From positions 1 through 12,166 of the forward strand of contig DATLZE010000119.1 of the NCBI GenBank assembly GCA_035574195.1: DNA of 12,166 bases, given 5' to 3'. The position numbers were made by a program, and so were the translations under genes. The notes beneath the pieces were generated by a model. The model did not search any database. It was not told where the DNA came from and worked only from the letters and a program-made list of their open reading frames with translations. This document shows, in pieces, positions 5,648 to 12,166 of the stretch. Origin of the DNA: SG8-41 sp035574195 (GTDB lineage: Bacteria > Pseudomonadota > Gammaproteobacteria > Burkholderiales > SG8-41). Positions within the stretch are counted from its first letter, which is position 1; each line of letters starts with the position of its first letter.

Positions 5648-7462
5648 TCAGCCGCCCGCTGCGGGGGCGCGCGGCACCGGCTCGCCGTTGGGCAGCCGCT
5701 CGTGGCACTCGCGGAAGATGCGCGCGGTGCAGTGTCGGCAGATCTCGGGATCGAGCCTGGGATAGATCGCCGAGACCGGCCGGCTCTTGACCGGGAACAG
5801 GTTCTCCTCGCCGATGTCGGCGAGATAGCCGCCGCGCGCGAGCAGCGAGCGCACCGCGTCCTTCATGCGGTAGAAGTAGAGGCCGCCGCCGAGCGCGCGC
5901 CGGCGCCGCGCCTCCCGCGCGAGCAGCTCCGCCCCCGCCAGGTCCACGAAGTTTATGCCGCTCGCCGCGATCAGCACGTGTTTCTGCCGCGGCTCGCGCT
6001 CGTCGATTTCCTCGAGATGGCGCTGCACGTGGTCCACCGCCCCGAAAAAGAGCGAGCCGTTCACGCGCAGGATCTTGAGCTGCGGGCAGTCCGGCAGCCC
6101 GGTGTCGGCCGAGAAATGGTAGCTGTCGGGCGCGGGGTCGGGCTTGACGTCGAGCACCAGCGGGCGCGAGGTGCGCGCGAGATAGATCATCACCGACATC
6201 AGCACGCCGGCGTAGATCGCGAACTCGAGATCGGCGATGAGCGCCGCGAAAAAGGTGAGCGCCATCACCGCCGCCTCCTGGCGGCTCGTCCTCGCCACCG
6301 CCGCGATGTAGCGCGTGTCCACCAGGCCCCAGGCGACCATGAACAGGATCGCCGCCATCACCGCGAGCGGCAAATGGGCGACCAGAGGGGCGACCCCGAT
6401 CAGGATCACGACGAGAAAGAGCGCCGAGAACACCGCTGCGAGCGGCGTGCGCGCGCCCGCCTCGTAGTTCACTCCGCTGCGGTTGAAGGAGCCGCTCGCG
6501 CAGTAGGCCGAGAAGAAGCTGCCCGCGAGGTTGGAGAGCCCCTGGCCGATGAACTCCTGGTTGCCTTCGATGCGCTGCCCGGACTTGACCGCGATCGCGC
6601 GCGCGATCGAGACCGCCTCGGTCAGCGCGAGCAGCGTCACCGCGAGCGCGACCGGCAGTGCCTTTCTCACCGCCTCGGGCGAGAGGTCGGGGGCCGAGAG
6701 CGCGGGCAGGGTGCCGGGCAGCGCTCCGACCATCGCGATCGCGGCGCGCTCGGCGCCGAAGAGCGCGTTGGCGAGCGCTGCGACGGACGCGCCGACGATC
6801 ATCGCCGCGATCATGTACGGGAACCTGGGCGCGTAGCGCCGGCACACGACGGCCGCGGCGAGGGTGGCCACACCGACCGCGGTGGCGTAGGGGTTGATGT
6901 CGCCGAGCGAGCGGGCGAAGTGGATCCAGGTCTGCGCGAAGGAGGCACCGGGCGGCATGGCGAGGCCGAAGAAGTTGCCGAGCTGCGCGGCGAAGATCAG
7001 CAGCGCCGCCCCCGCGGTGAAGCTCGCCACCACGGTGTGCGAGATGAAGTTGACGAGCGCGCCCATGCGCGCGAGCCCCAGCGCGAGCTCGATCGCGCCG
7101 ACGAGGAAGGTGACCGTCAGCACGAGCCGGATGTAGTCCTCGGAGCCCGGCGCGGCGAGGGGCGCGAGGCTCGCGAAGAGAAAGATCGAGATCACGTTGG
7201 TCGGGCCCGAGACGAGGTGCCGCGAGGAGCCGAAGAGCGCGGCGACGACCGCCGGCACCATCGCGCAGTAGAGGCCGTATTGCGGCGGCAGGCCCGCAAG
7301 CGTCGCGAACGCGACTCCCTGCGGCAGCACGATGACGGCGCCGATCAGCCCCGCGAGCGCGTCCGCGCGCAGCGTCTCGCGGTTGACCTGGGGCCACCAG
7401 CGCAGGAACGGAAACAGCCGGCGGGCGAGGGCAGCGTTGGAGGCGGAGGAGAGCGGCGTCAC
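5648..7462 (-). CDS. SulP family anion transporter with STAS domain and Cys-rich tail
   Basis: The 604-residue inner-membrane protein has the SulP signature LRADALAGLIGAVIVLPQGVAFATLAGLPPQYGLYCA (31-67), SGPTNVISIF, the second-half motif SIARAIAVKSGQRIEGNQEFIGQGLSNLAGSF (285-316), and a STAS domain at about 460-565 (LRVNGSLFFGAV, ASGINFVDLAGAELL). The tail after STAS contains three clustered cysteines (C575, C578, C586) near the end. The start is GTG at 7462, with no strong Shine-Dalgarno sequence. It is the first gene of the two-transporter operon and is divergent from the cytochrome genes. It shares the overall fold but clearly not the sequence detail of its neighbour, so the two are old paralogues rather than a recent duplication. 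The substrate is unknown; sulfate or bicarbonate is likely from the family. Confidence 0.95.
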   Translation of the reverse strand: MTPLSSASNAALARRLFPFLRWWPQVNRETLRADALAGLIGAVIVLPQGVAFATLAGLPPQYGLYCAMVPAVVAALFGSSRHLVSGPTNVISIFLFASLAPLAAPGSEDYIRLVLTVTFLVGAIELALGLARMGALVNFISHTVVASFTAGAALLIFAAQLGNFFGLAMPPGASFAQTWIHFARSLGDINPYATAVGVATLAAAVVCRRYAPRFPYMIAAMIVGASVAALANALFGAERAAIAMVGALPGTLPALSAPDLSPEAVRKALPVALAVTLLALTEAVSIARAIAVKSGQRIEGNQEFIGQGLSNLAGSFFSAYCASGSFNRSGVNYEAGARTPLAAVFSALFLVVILIGVAPLVAHLPLAVMAAILFMVAWGLVDTRYIAAVARTSRQEAAVMALTFFAALIADLEFAIYAGVLMSVMIYLARTSRPLVLDVKPDPAPDSYHFSADTGLPDCPQLKILRVNGSLFFGAVDHVQRHLEEIDEREPRQKHVLIAASGINFVDLAGAELLAREARRRRALGGGLYFYRMKDAVRSLLARGGYLADIGEENLFPVKSRPVSAIYPRLDPEICRHCTARIFRECHERLPNGEPVPRAPAAGG

Positions 7463-7491
7463 GTCGAAGGCGCAGGTCGCGACATGTCCGG

Positions 7492-7521
7492 ATTATCCGG
7501 CAGCGCGCGCCGGCGGGGCAA
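7492..7521 (-). promoter_or_regulatory. candidate promoter of the SulP operon
   Basis: The minus strand shows TTGCCC (7516-7521; 4 of 6), an 18-base spacer and GATAAT (7492-7497; 5 of 6). The predicted start near 7485 leaves a leader of about 22 bases before the GTG at 7462. It is back to back with the cytochrome promoter. Confidence 0.38.
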
Positions 7522-7544
7522 CGTGCGCGGCGATTTTTTTGCGC

Positions 7545-7550
7545 TATAAT
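7545..7550 (+). promoter_or_regulatory. candidate -10 box of the cytochrome operon
   Basis: A perfect TATAAT lies 38 bases before the ATG at 7589, behind a run of seven T in the spacer (7534-7540). No good -35 hexamer is present at 16-18 bases (the sequence there is about CGTGCG). The promoter may be weak or activator-dependent. Confidence 0.45.
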
Positions 7551-7588
7551 CCGTCCCCAGCGCGCCCCTGACAACCAGAAAGAACCGC

Positions 7589-7936
7589 ATGGCGTTCCCA
7601 GACATGATTCGATTCGCGCTCGGCATCGCGGCGCTCGCCGCCAGCGCAGTTGCGCCGGCGGCCCAGGGCGATGCGGCCGCGGGCAAGCAGAAGAGCTCGA
7701 TGTGCGCCGGCTGCCACGGCATCCCGGGCTACAAGACGACGTTTCCCGAGGTCTACAGCGTGCCCAAGCTGGGCGGGCAGCATGCGGCCTACATCGTGAA
7801 GGCGCTGCAGGAGTACAGGGCCGGCAACCGGGCGCATCCGACGATGCGCGCGATCGCGGCCGGGCTCACGGACCAGGACGTGGCCGATCTCGCCGCGTAC
7901 TACGCCTCCGAATCCACCCGCTCGGCGGCGAAGTGA
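7589..7936 (+). CDS. periplasmic class I c-type cytochrome (c4/c553-like)
   Basis: The 115-residue protein has a Sec signal peptide (MIRFALGIAALAASAVAPAA, cleavage about residue 25) and a single haem-binding CAGCH (39-43), with H43 as the proximal ligand. A likely distal ligand is Met86 in HPTMRAIAAGLTDQDVADLAAYYA. The LGGQHAAYIVKALQEYRAG segment is typical of cytochrome c4/c553 halves. It would shuttle electrons in the periplasm, for example to a terminal oxidase; the partner is not in the window. ATG 7589 is used, and an in-frame ATG at 7604 (residue 6) is an alternative start that keeps the signal peptide. It is followed after 13 bases by a second cytochrome gene. Confidence 0.93.
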   Translation: MAFPDMIRFALGIAALAASAVAPAAQGDAAAGKQKSSMCAGCHGIPGYKTTFPEVYSVPKLGGQHAAYIVKALQEYRAGNRAHPTMRAIAAGLTDQDVADLAAYYASESTRSAAK

Positions 7937-7949
7937 CGGGGGGCGCACG

Positions 7950-8279
7950 ATGAACGCAAAGTTGATCGCCGCGACCTGCACTTGCTGCCTGCTCGCCGCT
8001 GCGGCGGCCACGGCCCACGCCGGGGATCCCGCGGCAGGCAAGGAGAAATCCCAGGCCTGCGCCGCCTGCCACGGGCCCGACGGCAACAGCGCCTCGCCGG
8101 AATTCCCGCGGATCGCGGGACAGCACTACGACTACCTGGTGAAGGCGCTCATCCACTACAAGACGGGCGCGCGCAAGAACCCGATCATGGCGCCGCAGGT
8201 CGAGAAGCTGTCGCGGCGCGACATCGAGGATCTCGCGGCGTACTACTCGAGCCAGAAGGGGCTCGTCACGAAATACTGA
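7950..8279 (+). CDS. periplasmic class I c-type cytochrome (c4/c553-like), second of pair
   Basis: The 109-residue protein has a signal peptide ending AHA (cleavage after about residue 24), then GDPAAGKEKSQACAACHGPDGNS with haem-binding CAACH (37-41). The probable axial Met is M80 in NPIMAPQVEKLSRRDIEDLAAYYSSQ. The PRIAGQHYDYLVKALIHYKTGAR block is the classic c4 half-domain motif. A G-rich ribosome-binding site (TGACGGGGGG) precedes ATG 7950. Together with the preceding gene it resembles a dihaem cytochrome c4 split into two single-haem proteins. A strong terminator follows the stop codon. Confidence 0.95.
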   Translation: MNAKLIAATCTCCLLAAAAATAHAGDPAAGKEKSQACAACHGPDGNSASPEFPRIAGQHYDYLVKALIHYKTGARKNPIMAPQVEKLSRRDIEDLAAYYSSQKGLVTKY

Positions 8280-8303
8280 GATTCGCGATACGGGATGCGA
8301 GAG

Positions 8304-8332
8304 ACGCGCGGCGTTGCCGCGCGTTTCTTTTT
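8304..8332 (+). terminator. rho-independent terminator of the cytochrome operon
   Basis: A perfect 9-base-pair GC-rich stem (ACGCGCGGC / GCCGCGCGT) with a 3-base loop (GTT) is followed by TTCTTTTT. It begins 24 bases after the stop of the second cytochrome gene. There is no T-run on the other strand, so it should act mainly on plus-strand transcripts. Confidence 0.9.
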
Positions 8333-8351
8333 CCGATCCCGCATCTCGGTA

Positions 8352-8984
8352 TCACGCGGTTTTGCGCTGGTATTCGCACAAATCGCGGATCAGGCACCTC
8401 GGGCAGTCGGGCCGGCGCGCCTTGCACACGTAGCGCCCGTGCAGGATCAGCCAGTGGTGCGCGTCGCGCTTGAAGGCTTCGGGCACGACCTCGAGCAGTT
8501 TACGCTCCACCGCCAGCGCGTTTTTCCCCGGAGCGAGCCCCGTGCGGTTCGCGACGCGAAAGATGTGCGTGTCCACCGCGATGGTCGGTTCGCCGAACGC
8601 CGTATTGAGAATCACGTTGGCGGTCTTGCGCCCGACGCCGGGGAGCTGCTCGAGCGCCTCTCGCGTGCGCGGCACCTCTCCGCCGTGGCGCTCGAGGAGC
8701 AGCCGGCACGCGGCGAGGAGGTTCTTCGCCTTGGTGCGATAGAGCCCGATGCTGCGGATGTAGCGCTCGAGCCTGCGGCGCCCGAGCTCGAGCATCGCCT
8801 GCGGTGTGTTCGCCGCGCGGAAGAGTTCCGCGGTGGCGAGGTTGACGCTTTTGTCGGTCGCCTGCGCCGAGAGCACGACCGCGACCAGCAGCTCGAAGGG
8901 GGAGCGGAAGACGAGCTCGCTGCGGGGCGCGGGGTTGGCAGCGCGCAGCCGAACGAACACTTCCCGGACGGTTTCCGGTTTCAT
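8352..8984 (-). CDS. nth: endonuclease III (DNA glycosylase/AP lyase)
   Basis: The 210-residue base-excision-repair enzyme would remove oxidised pyrimidines and nick the resulting abasic site. The helix-hairpin-helix LPGVGRKTANV carries the catalytic lysine K120, and the aspartate D138 lies in VDTHIFR; both numbers equal those of E. coli Nth. The C-terminal [4Fe-4S] ligands are C187, C194, C197 and C203 (C-x6-C-x2-C-x5-C), also at the E. coli positions. These exact matches fix the start at ATG 8984; upstream in-frame codons as far as 9098 would add non-homologous sequence. In many Proteobacteria nth sits beside rnf genes. Here rnfB is 1.6 kb away on the same strand, with two opposite-strand genes between. 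Confidence 0.98.
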   Translation of the reverse strand: MKPETVREVFVRLRAANPAPRSELVFRSPFELLVAVVLSAQATDKSVNLATAELFRAANTPQAMLELGRRRLERYIRSIGLYRTKAKNLLAACRLLLERHGGEVPRTREALEQLPGVGRKTANVILNTAFGEPTIAVDTHIFRVANRTGLAPGKNALAVERKLLEVVPEAFKRDAHHWLILHGRYVCKARRPDCPRCLIRDLCEYQRKTA

Positions 8985-9000
8985 GCAGGCACTGCGCTCA

Positions 9001-9008
9001 ATTATAAT
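9001..9008. promoter_or_regulatory. palindromic -10 element shared by nth and the SH3/M48 operon
   Basis: ATTATAAT reads identically on both strands, giving TATAAT at 9003-9008 (+) and 9001-9006 (-). The nth ATG is 16 bases away on one side and the SH3 gene ATG 88 bases away on the other. No convincing -35 hexamers are seen in either direction, so the direction or directions of use are uncertain. Confidence 0.42.
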
Positions 9009-9011
9009 GAA

Positions 9012-9042
9012 GGAACTCTCCGGGCTTGTTCCGGAGAATTCC
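9012..9042. repeat. inverted repeat in the nth / SH3-gene intergenic region
   Basis: Arms GGAA-C-TCTCCGG and CCGGAGA-A-TTCC pair over 11 bases with one internal mismatch around the 7-base loop GCTTGTT. It lies just downstream of the TATAAT for the plus-strand operon, and over the -10/-35 region of the minus-strand nth promoter. There is no following T-run, so it is not a terminator. It could be a repressor operator or a 5'-leader hairpin. Confidence 0.5.
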
Positions 9043-9096
9043 GCGTCTCGAAGCAACCGGGAACGAAGGCATCGGAGCCCAGCGAGCGGGTTGACC

Positions 9097-9609
9097 ATGA
9101 GCCAGGCACTGTCGTGGGCTCGCGTGCTGGCGGCAGTGATCTTGTCCTCCGCCGCCGCCTCCGCCGCAGCGCAGCGGGCCGTCCTGGAGCGCGATTCCCC
9201 TCTTTACGCCGAGCCGCGGCTCGAATCGGCGCGGGTGGCGGAGCTCAAGCAGGGCGCGGCCGCCGAGGTGACCGGCAAGCAGGGCGTGTGGCTGCGCGTG
9301 AAGACACCGGATGCCGCCGGCTGGCTGTTCTCCTTCAACGTGCGCTTCCAGTCGAAGGCGGGCGAGGGCGGCGAGGGCGGCGGGGCGGCGCTCGGGCGCC
9401 TGTTCGGCCCGCGGCGCAGCGTCGCGGTCACCAGCACGATCGGCATTCGCGGGCTGGAGGAGGAGGACCTGCGCCAGGCCAAATTCGACGCCGGGCAGAT
9501 GAAGCTGCTCGAGAGCTATGCCGCCTCGAAGGAAGCGGCGGAGCGCGCCGCGCGCGCAGCGGGTCTCGCGCCCGTGGAGCTCGAATACTTCGATGGGGGA
9601 GCGAAGTGA
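9097..9609 (+). CDS. secreted SH3-domain protein
   Basis: The 170-residue protein has an N-terminal signal peptide (about 1-25, ending ASAAAQ). A bacterial SH3-like domain follows (about 27-85: LYAEPRLESARVAELKQGAAAEV, GVWLRVKTPDAAGWLFSFNVRF), then a Gly/Glu-rich linker. The C-terminal part contains VTSTIGIRGLEEEDL and a charged helix (about 121-156). SH3b-type domains usually bind cell-wall or protein ligands. The specific role here is unknown, but the stop overlaps the start of a periplasmic M48 protease, so it probably assists or targets that enzyme. ATG 9097 has only a weak ribosome-binding site but is the start that yields a clean signal peptide. Confidence 0.85.
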   Translation: MSQALSWARVLAAVILSSAAASAAAQRAVLERDSPLYAEPRLESARVAELKQGAAAEVTGKQGVWLRVKTPDAAGWLFSFNVRFQSKAGEGGEGGGAALGRLFGPRRSVAVTSTIGIRGLEEEDLRQAKFDAGQMKLLESYAASKEAAERAARAAGLAPVELEYFDGGAK

Positions 9610-10562
9610 CGCAGCTCCTCGCGATGCGCCTTGGCGCGCTGCTCGCCGCCTGCGCCCTGGGCAGCGCGCAGGCGGCCTCGATTGACCTCGGCCGGCTGCT
9701 CGGCGCCGGCCGGGACCTCGCCATCGCGGCGAGCGGCATCGAGGAAAAAGAGGAGATCGAGATCGGGCGGGAAGTCGCCGGGCGCGTGCTGGGGGCGGCG
9801 CCCCTCGTGCCGGACCCCGAGCTGCAGGCCTACGTCAACCGCGTCGGGCGCTGGATCGCGTCGCAGGCCGAGCGAGCGGACTTGCCGTGGCGCTTCGGGG
9901 TGCTGGAGAGCCCTGCGGTCAACGCTTTCGCCGCACCCGGCGGCTACATCCTCGTGACGCGCGGGCTCTACGAGATTCTCGACAACGAGGCGCAACTTGC
10001 CGGAGTGCTCGGCCACGAGATCGGGCATGTCGTGCGCCGCCATCACATCACGGTGATGCAGAGTAGCGCCGCGGTTTCCGCCGGCGCACGGCTCGCGCAG
10101 CAGAACCGCTCGCAGTTCATCAACAACCTGATCGGCACCGGTGCGGAGGTGTTCGCGCGCGGGCTCGACAAGAGCGCGGAGTTCGAGGCCGACCGCATCG
10201 GCGTCGTGCTCGCTGCGCGCGCGGGCTACAGCCCCTTCGGGCTGGTAGAGGTGCTGCACAAGCTCGCCGCGCGCGGCGCCTCCGACTCCTCTCTCGCGCT
10301 GCTGTTCAAGACCCACCCGTCTCCGGGCGAGCGGCTCGAGCGGCTGGGCGAGGCGCTCGCACCGCGGCTTGCGAGGCTTCCGGAGGGAAAGGAGCCGCAG
10401 CTGCGGCAGGCGAGCGCGGAGGCGCTGCCGGAAGCGAAACCCCCGCCCGCAGCAGGCGCGCGCGCGCTCGAGGAGCCGGAACCCGCGCCGAGCGTGCGGC
10501 CCGGCGGGCGGGGCATCGGTGTGGATCCCGGAGGCATCCTGCGCGGGATTCTCGGGCGCTGA
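9606..10562 (+). CDS. M48 family metallopeptidase, periplasmic
   Basis: The 318-residue protein has a signal peptide (MRLGALLAACALGSAQA, cleavage about residue 23) and an M48 peptidase domain. Zinc ligands are H137 and H141 in HEIGH, with catalytic E138, and the likely third ligand is E192 in EFEADRIG. NAFAAPGGYILVTRGL (106-121) is the conserved strand preceding the active site in the Oma1/BepA/LoiP group. The C-terminal 70 residues are Pro/Ala/Glu-rich and low complexity, without the TPR repeats of BepA. A role in envelope protein quality control follows from the family only. GTG 9606 overlaps the upstream stop (GTGA), with a good GGGGGAG ribosome-binding site at 9594-9600. ATG 9624 is the alternative. 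Confidence 0.92.
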   Translation: MTQLLAMRLGALLAACALGSAQAASIDLGRLLGAGRDLAIAASGIEEKEEIEIGREVAGRVLGAAPLVPDPELQAYVNRVGRWIASQAERADLPWRFGVLESPAVNAFAAPGGYILVTRGLYEILDNEAQLAGVLGHEIGHVVRRHHITVMQSSAAVSAGARLAQQNRSQFINNLIGTGAEVFARGLDKSAEFEADRIGVVLAARAGYSPFGLVEVLHKLAARGASDSSLALLFKTHPSPGERLERLGEALAPRLARLPEGKEPQLRQASAEALPEAKPPPAAGARALEEPEPAPSVRPGGRGIGVDPGGILRGILGR

Positions 10563-10622
10563 GATTCGCGAGGCGGGGGTGGGCGCGGAAGCCCCGTCTC
10601 TTGTGTTCTCTCGCCCGAGGCT

Positions 10623-11228
10623 TCAGTCGGACCGCTCCCGCAATCGCTCGCGCGCGCGGGCGATGACGCGCTCGAGAATCTCGCGCTTGCGGCGCGCAGC
10701 GAGCGCCTCCTGTTCTGTCGCGCGGCGCGCAGCGCGCTCGCGCTCGAGCCGCGCGCGGCGCGCCTCGTAGCGTCGCTTGAAATGCGCTGCGCGCAACTTG
10801 CGCTCCTCGCGCCCGAGCCGCTCTTGCCTCTCGAGCATCGCGATGCAGTCCACGGGACAGGGCGGCAGGCACAGCCTGCAGCCGGTGCATTCGGCCGCGA
10901 TCACCGTGTGCATGAGCTTCGCCGCGCCCACGATCGCATCCACCGGACAGGCCTGGATGCAGAGGGTGCAGCCGATGCAGGCCTGCTCGTCGATCACCGC
11001 GACCGCGGCAGGCGCGGGAGCGCCGCACGAGGCATCGAGCGGCTCGACCGGCCGCCCGGTCGCCTCGGCAAGCTCCCGGACGAGCTCCTCGCCGCCCGGG
11101 GGGCAGCGGTTGATGCCGGCCCGCCCCTCGGCGATCGCCTCGGCGTAGGGGCGGCAGCCGGCATAGCCGCACTGGCGGCACTGCGTCTGCGGCAGCAATG
11201 CGTCAACTCGGTCGGCGAGGGTGCTCAT
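10623..11228 (-). CDS. rnfB: RnfB-like ferredoxin, soluble orphan form
   Basis: The 201-residue iron-sulfur protein has an N-terminal Fe-S domain with C17, C20, C25 and C42 (QCRQCGYAGC, then RCPPGG). Two ferredoxin-type [4Fe-4S] motifs follow: C84, C87, C90, C94 (CIGCTLCIQACP) and C114, C117, C120, C124 (CTGCRLCLPPCP). The last 70 residues are very basic and helical (Arg/Glu-rich). It lacks the N-terminal membrane helix of RnfB in complete Rnf complexes, and no other rnf gene lies beside it. Stand-alone RnfB of this form is familiar in Betaproteobacteria. Its electron partner is not known from the sequence. ATG 11228 is chosen because the Fe-S domain begins 16 residues later; upstream in-frame codons to 11279 look non-coding. 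Confidence 0.92.
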   Translation of the reverse strand: MSTLADRVDALLPQTQCRQCGYAGCRPYAEAIAEGRAGINRCPPGGEELVRELAEATGRPVEPLDASCGAPAPAAVAVIDEQACIGCTLCIQACPVDAIVGAAKLMHTVIAAECTGCRLCLPPCPVDCIAMLERQERLGREERKLRAAHFKRRYEARRARLERERAARRATEQEALAARRKREILERVIARARERLRERSD

Positions 11229-11343
11229 CCCGGAGCGCGGGCGGCCTTCCGGCGCCCGCAGGCGTGTCCTGCAACGCAATATCCATATGGTACTGCGCGG
11301 GGAGCGAGGCTGCGGCGGATGCGAGCTTTTCCCGCGCCCGGCT

Positions 11344-11349
11344 TACAAT
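11344..11349 (+). promoter_or_regulatory. candidate -10 box upstream of the DUF1080 lipoprotein gene
   Basis: TACAAT (5 of 6) lies in GC-rich DNA 79 bases before the ATG at 11429. No clear -35 is seen. The 200-base divergent gap from rnfB (11229-11428) shows nothing else I can support apart from the ribosome-binding site before 11429. Confidence 0.3.
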
Positions 11350-11428
11350 GAGCCCGTGCCGTCCGGAAGCGAATCAGGCAGGGCTCCCGGGAGGCCTACC
11401 AGTCACCATCCACATGGGGGAGGTCACG

Positions 11429-12052
11429 ATGAAAAGCTCTTCGATCGTCGCCGCAGGTCTGGTTAGCGCTGGATTGACTGTCGCGGGCTGCGCCGCCCAA
11501 TACGGCCGGCAGGCGGACTGGGTCACGCTGCTCGACGGTGCCGCCCCCGCGACCCTCGACAACTGGAACCGCGTCGGCGACGCCAACTGGCGAGTGGAGG
11601 ACGGCGCCGTCGTGGCCGACAAGGGCAAGGGCGGCTTTCTCGTCACCAAGAACTCCTACAAGGACTTTCAGCTGAGAGTGGAGTTCTGGGCCGACCACAC
11701 CACGAACAGCGGCATCTACATGCGCTGCCAGGACGCGGCCAAGATCACCGACAAGAGCTGCTACGAGGCGAACATCTTCGACCAGCGTCCGGATCCGACC
11801 TACGGCACCGGTGCGATCGTGCACATCGCCGCGGTCTCGCCCATGCCCAAGGCGGGCGGCCGGTGGAACACCTACGAGATCACGGCCAGGGGGCCGCAGC
11901 TCACCGTAGTGCTGAACGGCGTGAAAACCGTGGACGTCCGGCACGAGCAGTTCGCGCAGGGGCCGATCGCGCTGCAGTTCGGCAACCGCCCGCCCAAGGG
12001 CGAGCCCGGCGGCGCGATCAAGTTCCGCAAGGTGCAGATCCGGCCGCTGTAG
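11429..12052 (+). CDS. lipoprotein with 3-keto-disaccharide hydrolase-like domain (DUF1080)
   Basis: The 207-residue protein starts with a lipoprotein signal ending in the lipobox VAGC (lipidated Cys21). The rest is one DUF1080 beta-sandwich: WVTLLDGAAPATLDNWNRVGD, NWRVEDGAVVADKGKGGFLVTKNSYKDFQLRVEFWA, NSGIYMRCQD, a YEANIFDQ strand, GRWNTYEITARG and IALQFGNR near the end. The domain is named for 3-keto-disaccharide hydrolysis, but members occur widely in proteins of untested activity, so the substrate is open. Location is probably an envelope membrane, facing the periplasm or surface. ATG 11429 has a strong GGGGGAGG ribosome-binding site six bases upstream. It is transcribed convergently with pyrD, only 15 bases from that gene's stop. 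Confidence 0.9.
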   Translation: MKSSSIVAAGLVSAGLTVAGCAAQYGRQADWVTLLDGAAPATLDNWNRVGDANWRVEDGAVVADKGKGGFLVTKNSYKDFQLRVEFWADHTTNSGIYMRCQDAAKITDKSCYEANIFDQRPDPTYGTGAIVHIAAVSPMPKAGGRWNTYEITARGPQLTVVLNGVKTVDVRHEQFAQGPIALQFGNRPPKGEPGGAIKFRKVQIRPL

Positions 12053-12067
12053 CGGCCCGCCCGCGGG

Positions 12068-12166
12068 TCAGGGCGCGCAGAGCGCCGCCACGCATTCGCG
12101 CACCAGCTCCGGTCCGCGATAGACGAGCCCGGTGTAGAGCTGCACCAGGCTCGCTCCGGCGGCGAT
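12068..12166 (-). CDS. pyrD: dihydroorotate dehydrogenase (quinone), C-terminal fragment; rest outside window
   Basis: The last 32 codons of a minus-strand gene read in from the right edge and stop at 12068. They contain AGASLVQLYTGLVYRGPELV, the FMN phosphate-binding end of the class 2 dihydroorotate dehydrogenase barrel, followed by a short C-terminal helix. The enzyme oxidises dihydroorotate to orotate in pyrimidine synthesis at the inner membrane. The fragment is in frame throughout with no sign of damage; the truncation is only the window edge. Confidence 0.9.
   Translation of the reverse strand: MAAGASLVQLYTGLVYRGPELVRECVAALCAP

Noticed and set aside
1583..7549. Plus-strand open frame of nearly 2,000 codons, rich in Arg, Glu and His
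   Set aside because: It is antisense to the anti-sigma, sigma, adenosyltransferase and both SulP genes, all with clear family motifs. Its composition is the expected shadow of GC-rich codons.
3387..7574. Minus-strand frame of about 1,395 codons overlapping both SulP genes
   Set aside because: It is Arg/Ala-rich with no recognisable domain and lies in another frame of two well-supported transporters.
10574..10596. Possible terminator after the M48 gene
   Set aside because: Only a weak five-base stem (CGGGG/CCCCG) with a long loop and an interrupted T-rich tail.
1..12166. CRISPR arrays, tRNA or rRNA genes, insertion sequences
   Set aside because: No regularly spaced repeats, no tRNA or rRNA-like stretches, and no transposase frames or terminal inverted repeats were seen.

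Overview
This is a chromosomal window of about 70% GC that reads as Betaproteobacteria (Burkholderiales/Rhodocyclales-like). The clues are tandem c4-like cytochromes, a membrane-anchorless orphan RnfB, an endonuclease III whose key residues fall at the E. coli positions, and isolated TATAAT boxes in GC-rich intergenic DNA. Most of the window is ordinary housekeeping and accessory genes. The left 0.7 kb is not.

Positions 1-714 look like the broken head of a chromosomal integron. A ribosome-binding site and ATG at 565 (+) open a frame whose first 50 or so residues resemble the N-terminal core-binding domain of integron integrases (IntI), after which the similarity stops. On the opposite strand lies a GTTRRRY-type attI/cassette core site (396-402) with a candidate cassette promoter (429-458). 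The first cassette ORF starts at 380 (-), 21 bases after the core point, and runs off the left edge. That ORF has visibly lower GC and encodes an SRA/YDG-like domain of the kind found at the N-terminus of HNH endonucleases, so the cassette may be a modification-dependent restriction (anti-phage) gene.

Positions 760-7462 form one long minus-strand block. In transcription order it holds two SulP anion transporters, a PduO-type cob(I)alamin adenosyltransferase, an ECF sigma factor, its RskA-type anti-sigma factor, a small hydrophobic ORF and a GFA/CENP-V zinc protein. The last three are chained by ATGA stop/start overlaps. The first SulP protein carries a three-cysteine C-terminal tail; the second has an insertion of about 135 residues with coiled-coil character.

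Positions 7463-8332 hold a divergent promoter region, two small periplasmic c-type cytochromes in an operon and a strong rho-independent terminator. Positions 8352-11228 hold nth (-) and rnfB (-), separated by a plus-strand pair: a secreted SH3-domain protein and an M48 metallopeptidase overlapping by GTGA. A palindromic ATTATAAT box and an inverted repeat lie between nth and that pair. Positions 11429-12052 encode a DUF1080-type lipoprotein. The right edge is the C-terminal end of a quinone-dependent dihydroorotate dehydrogenase (pyrD, -).

Many long open frames antisense to or overlapping these genes, one of nearly 2,000 codons, are by-products of the high GC and strong codon bias and are not annotated.
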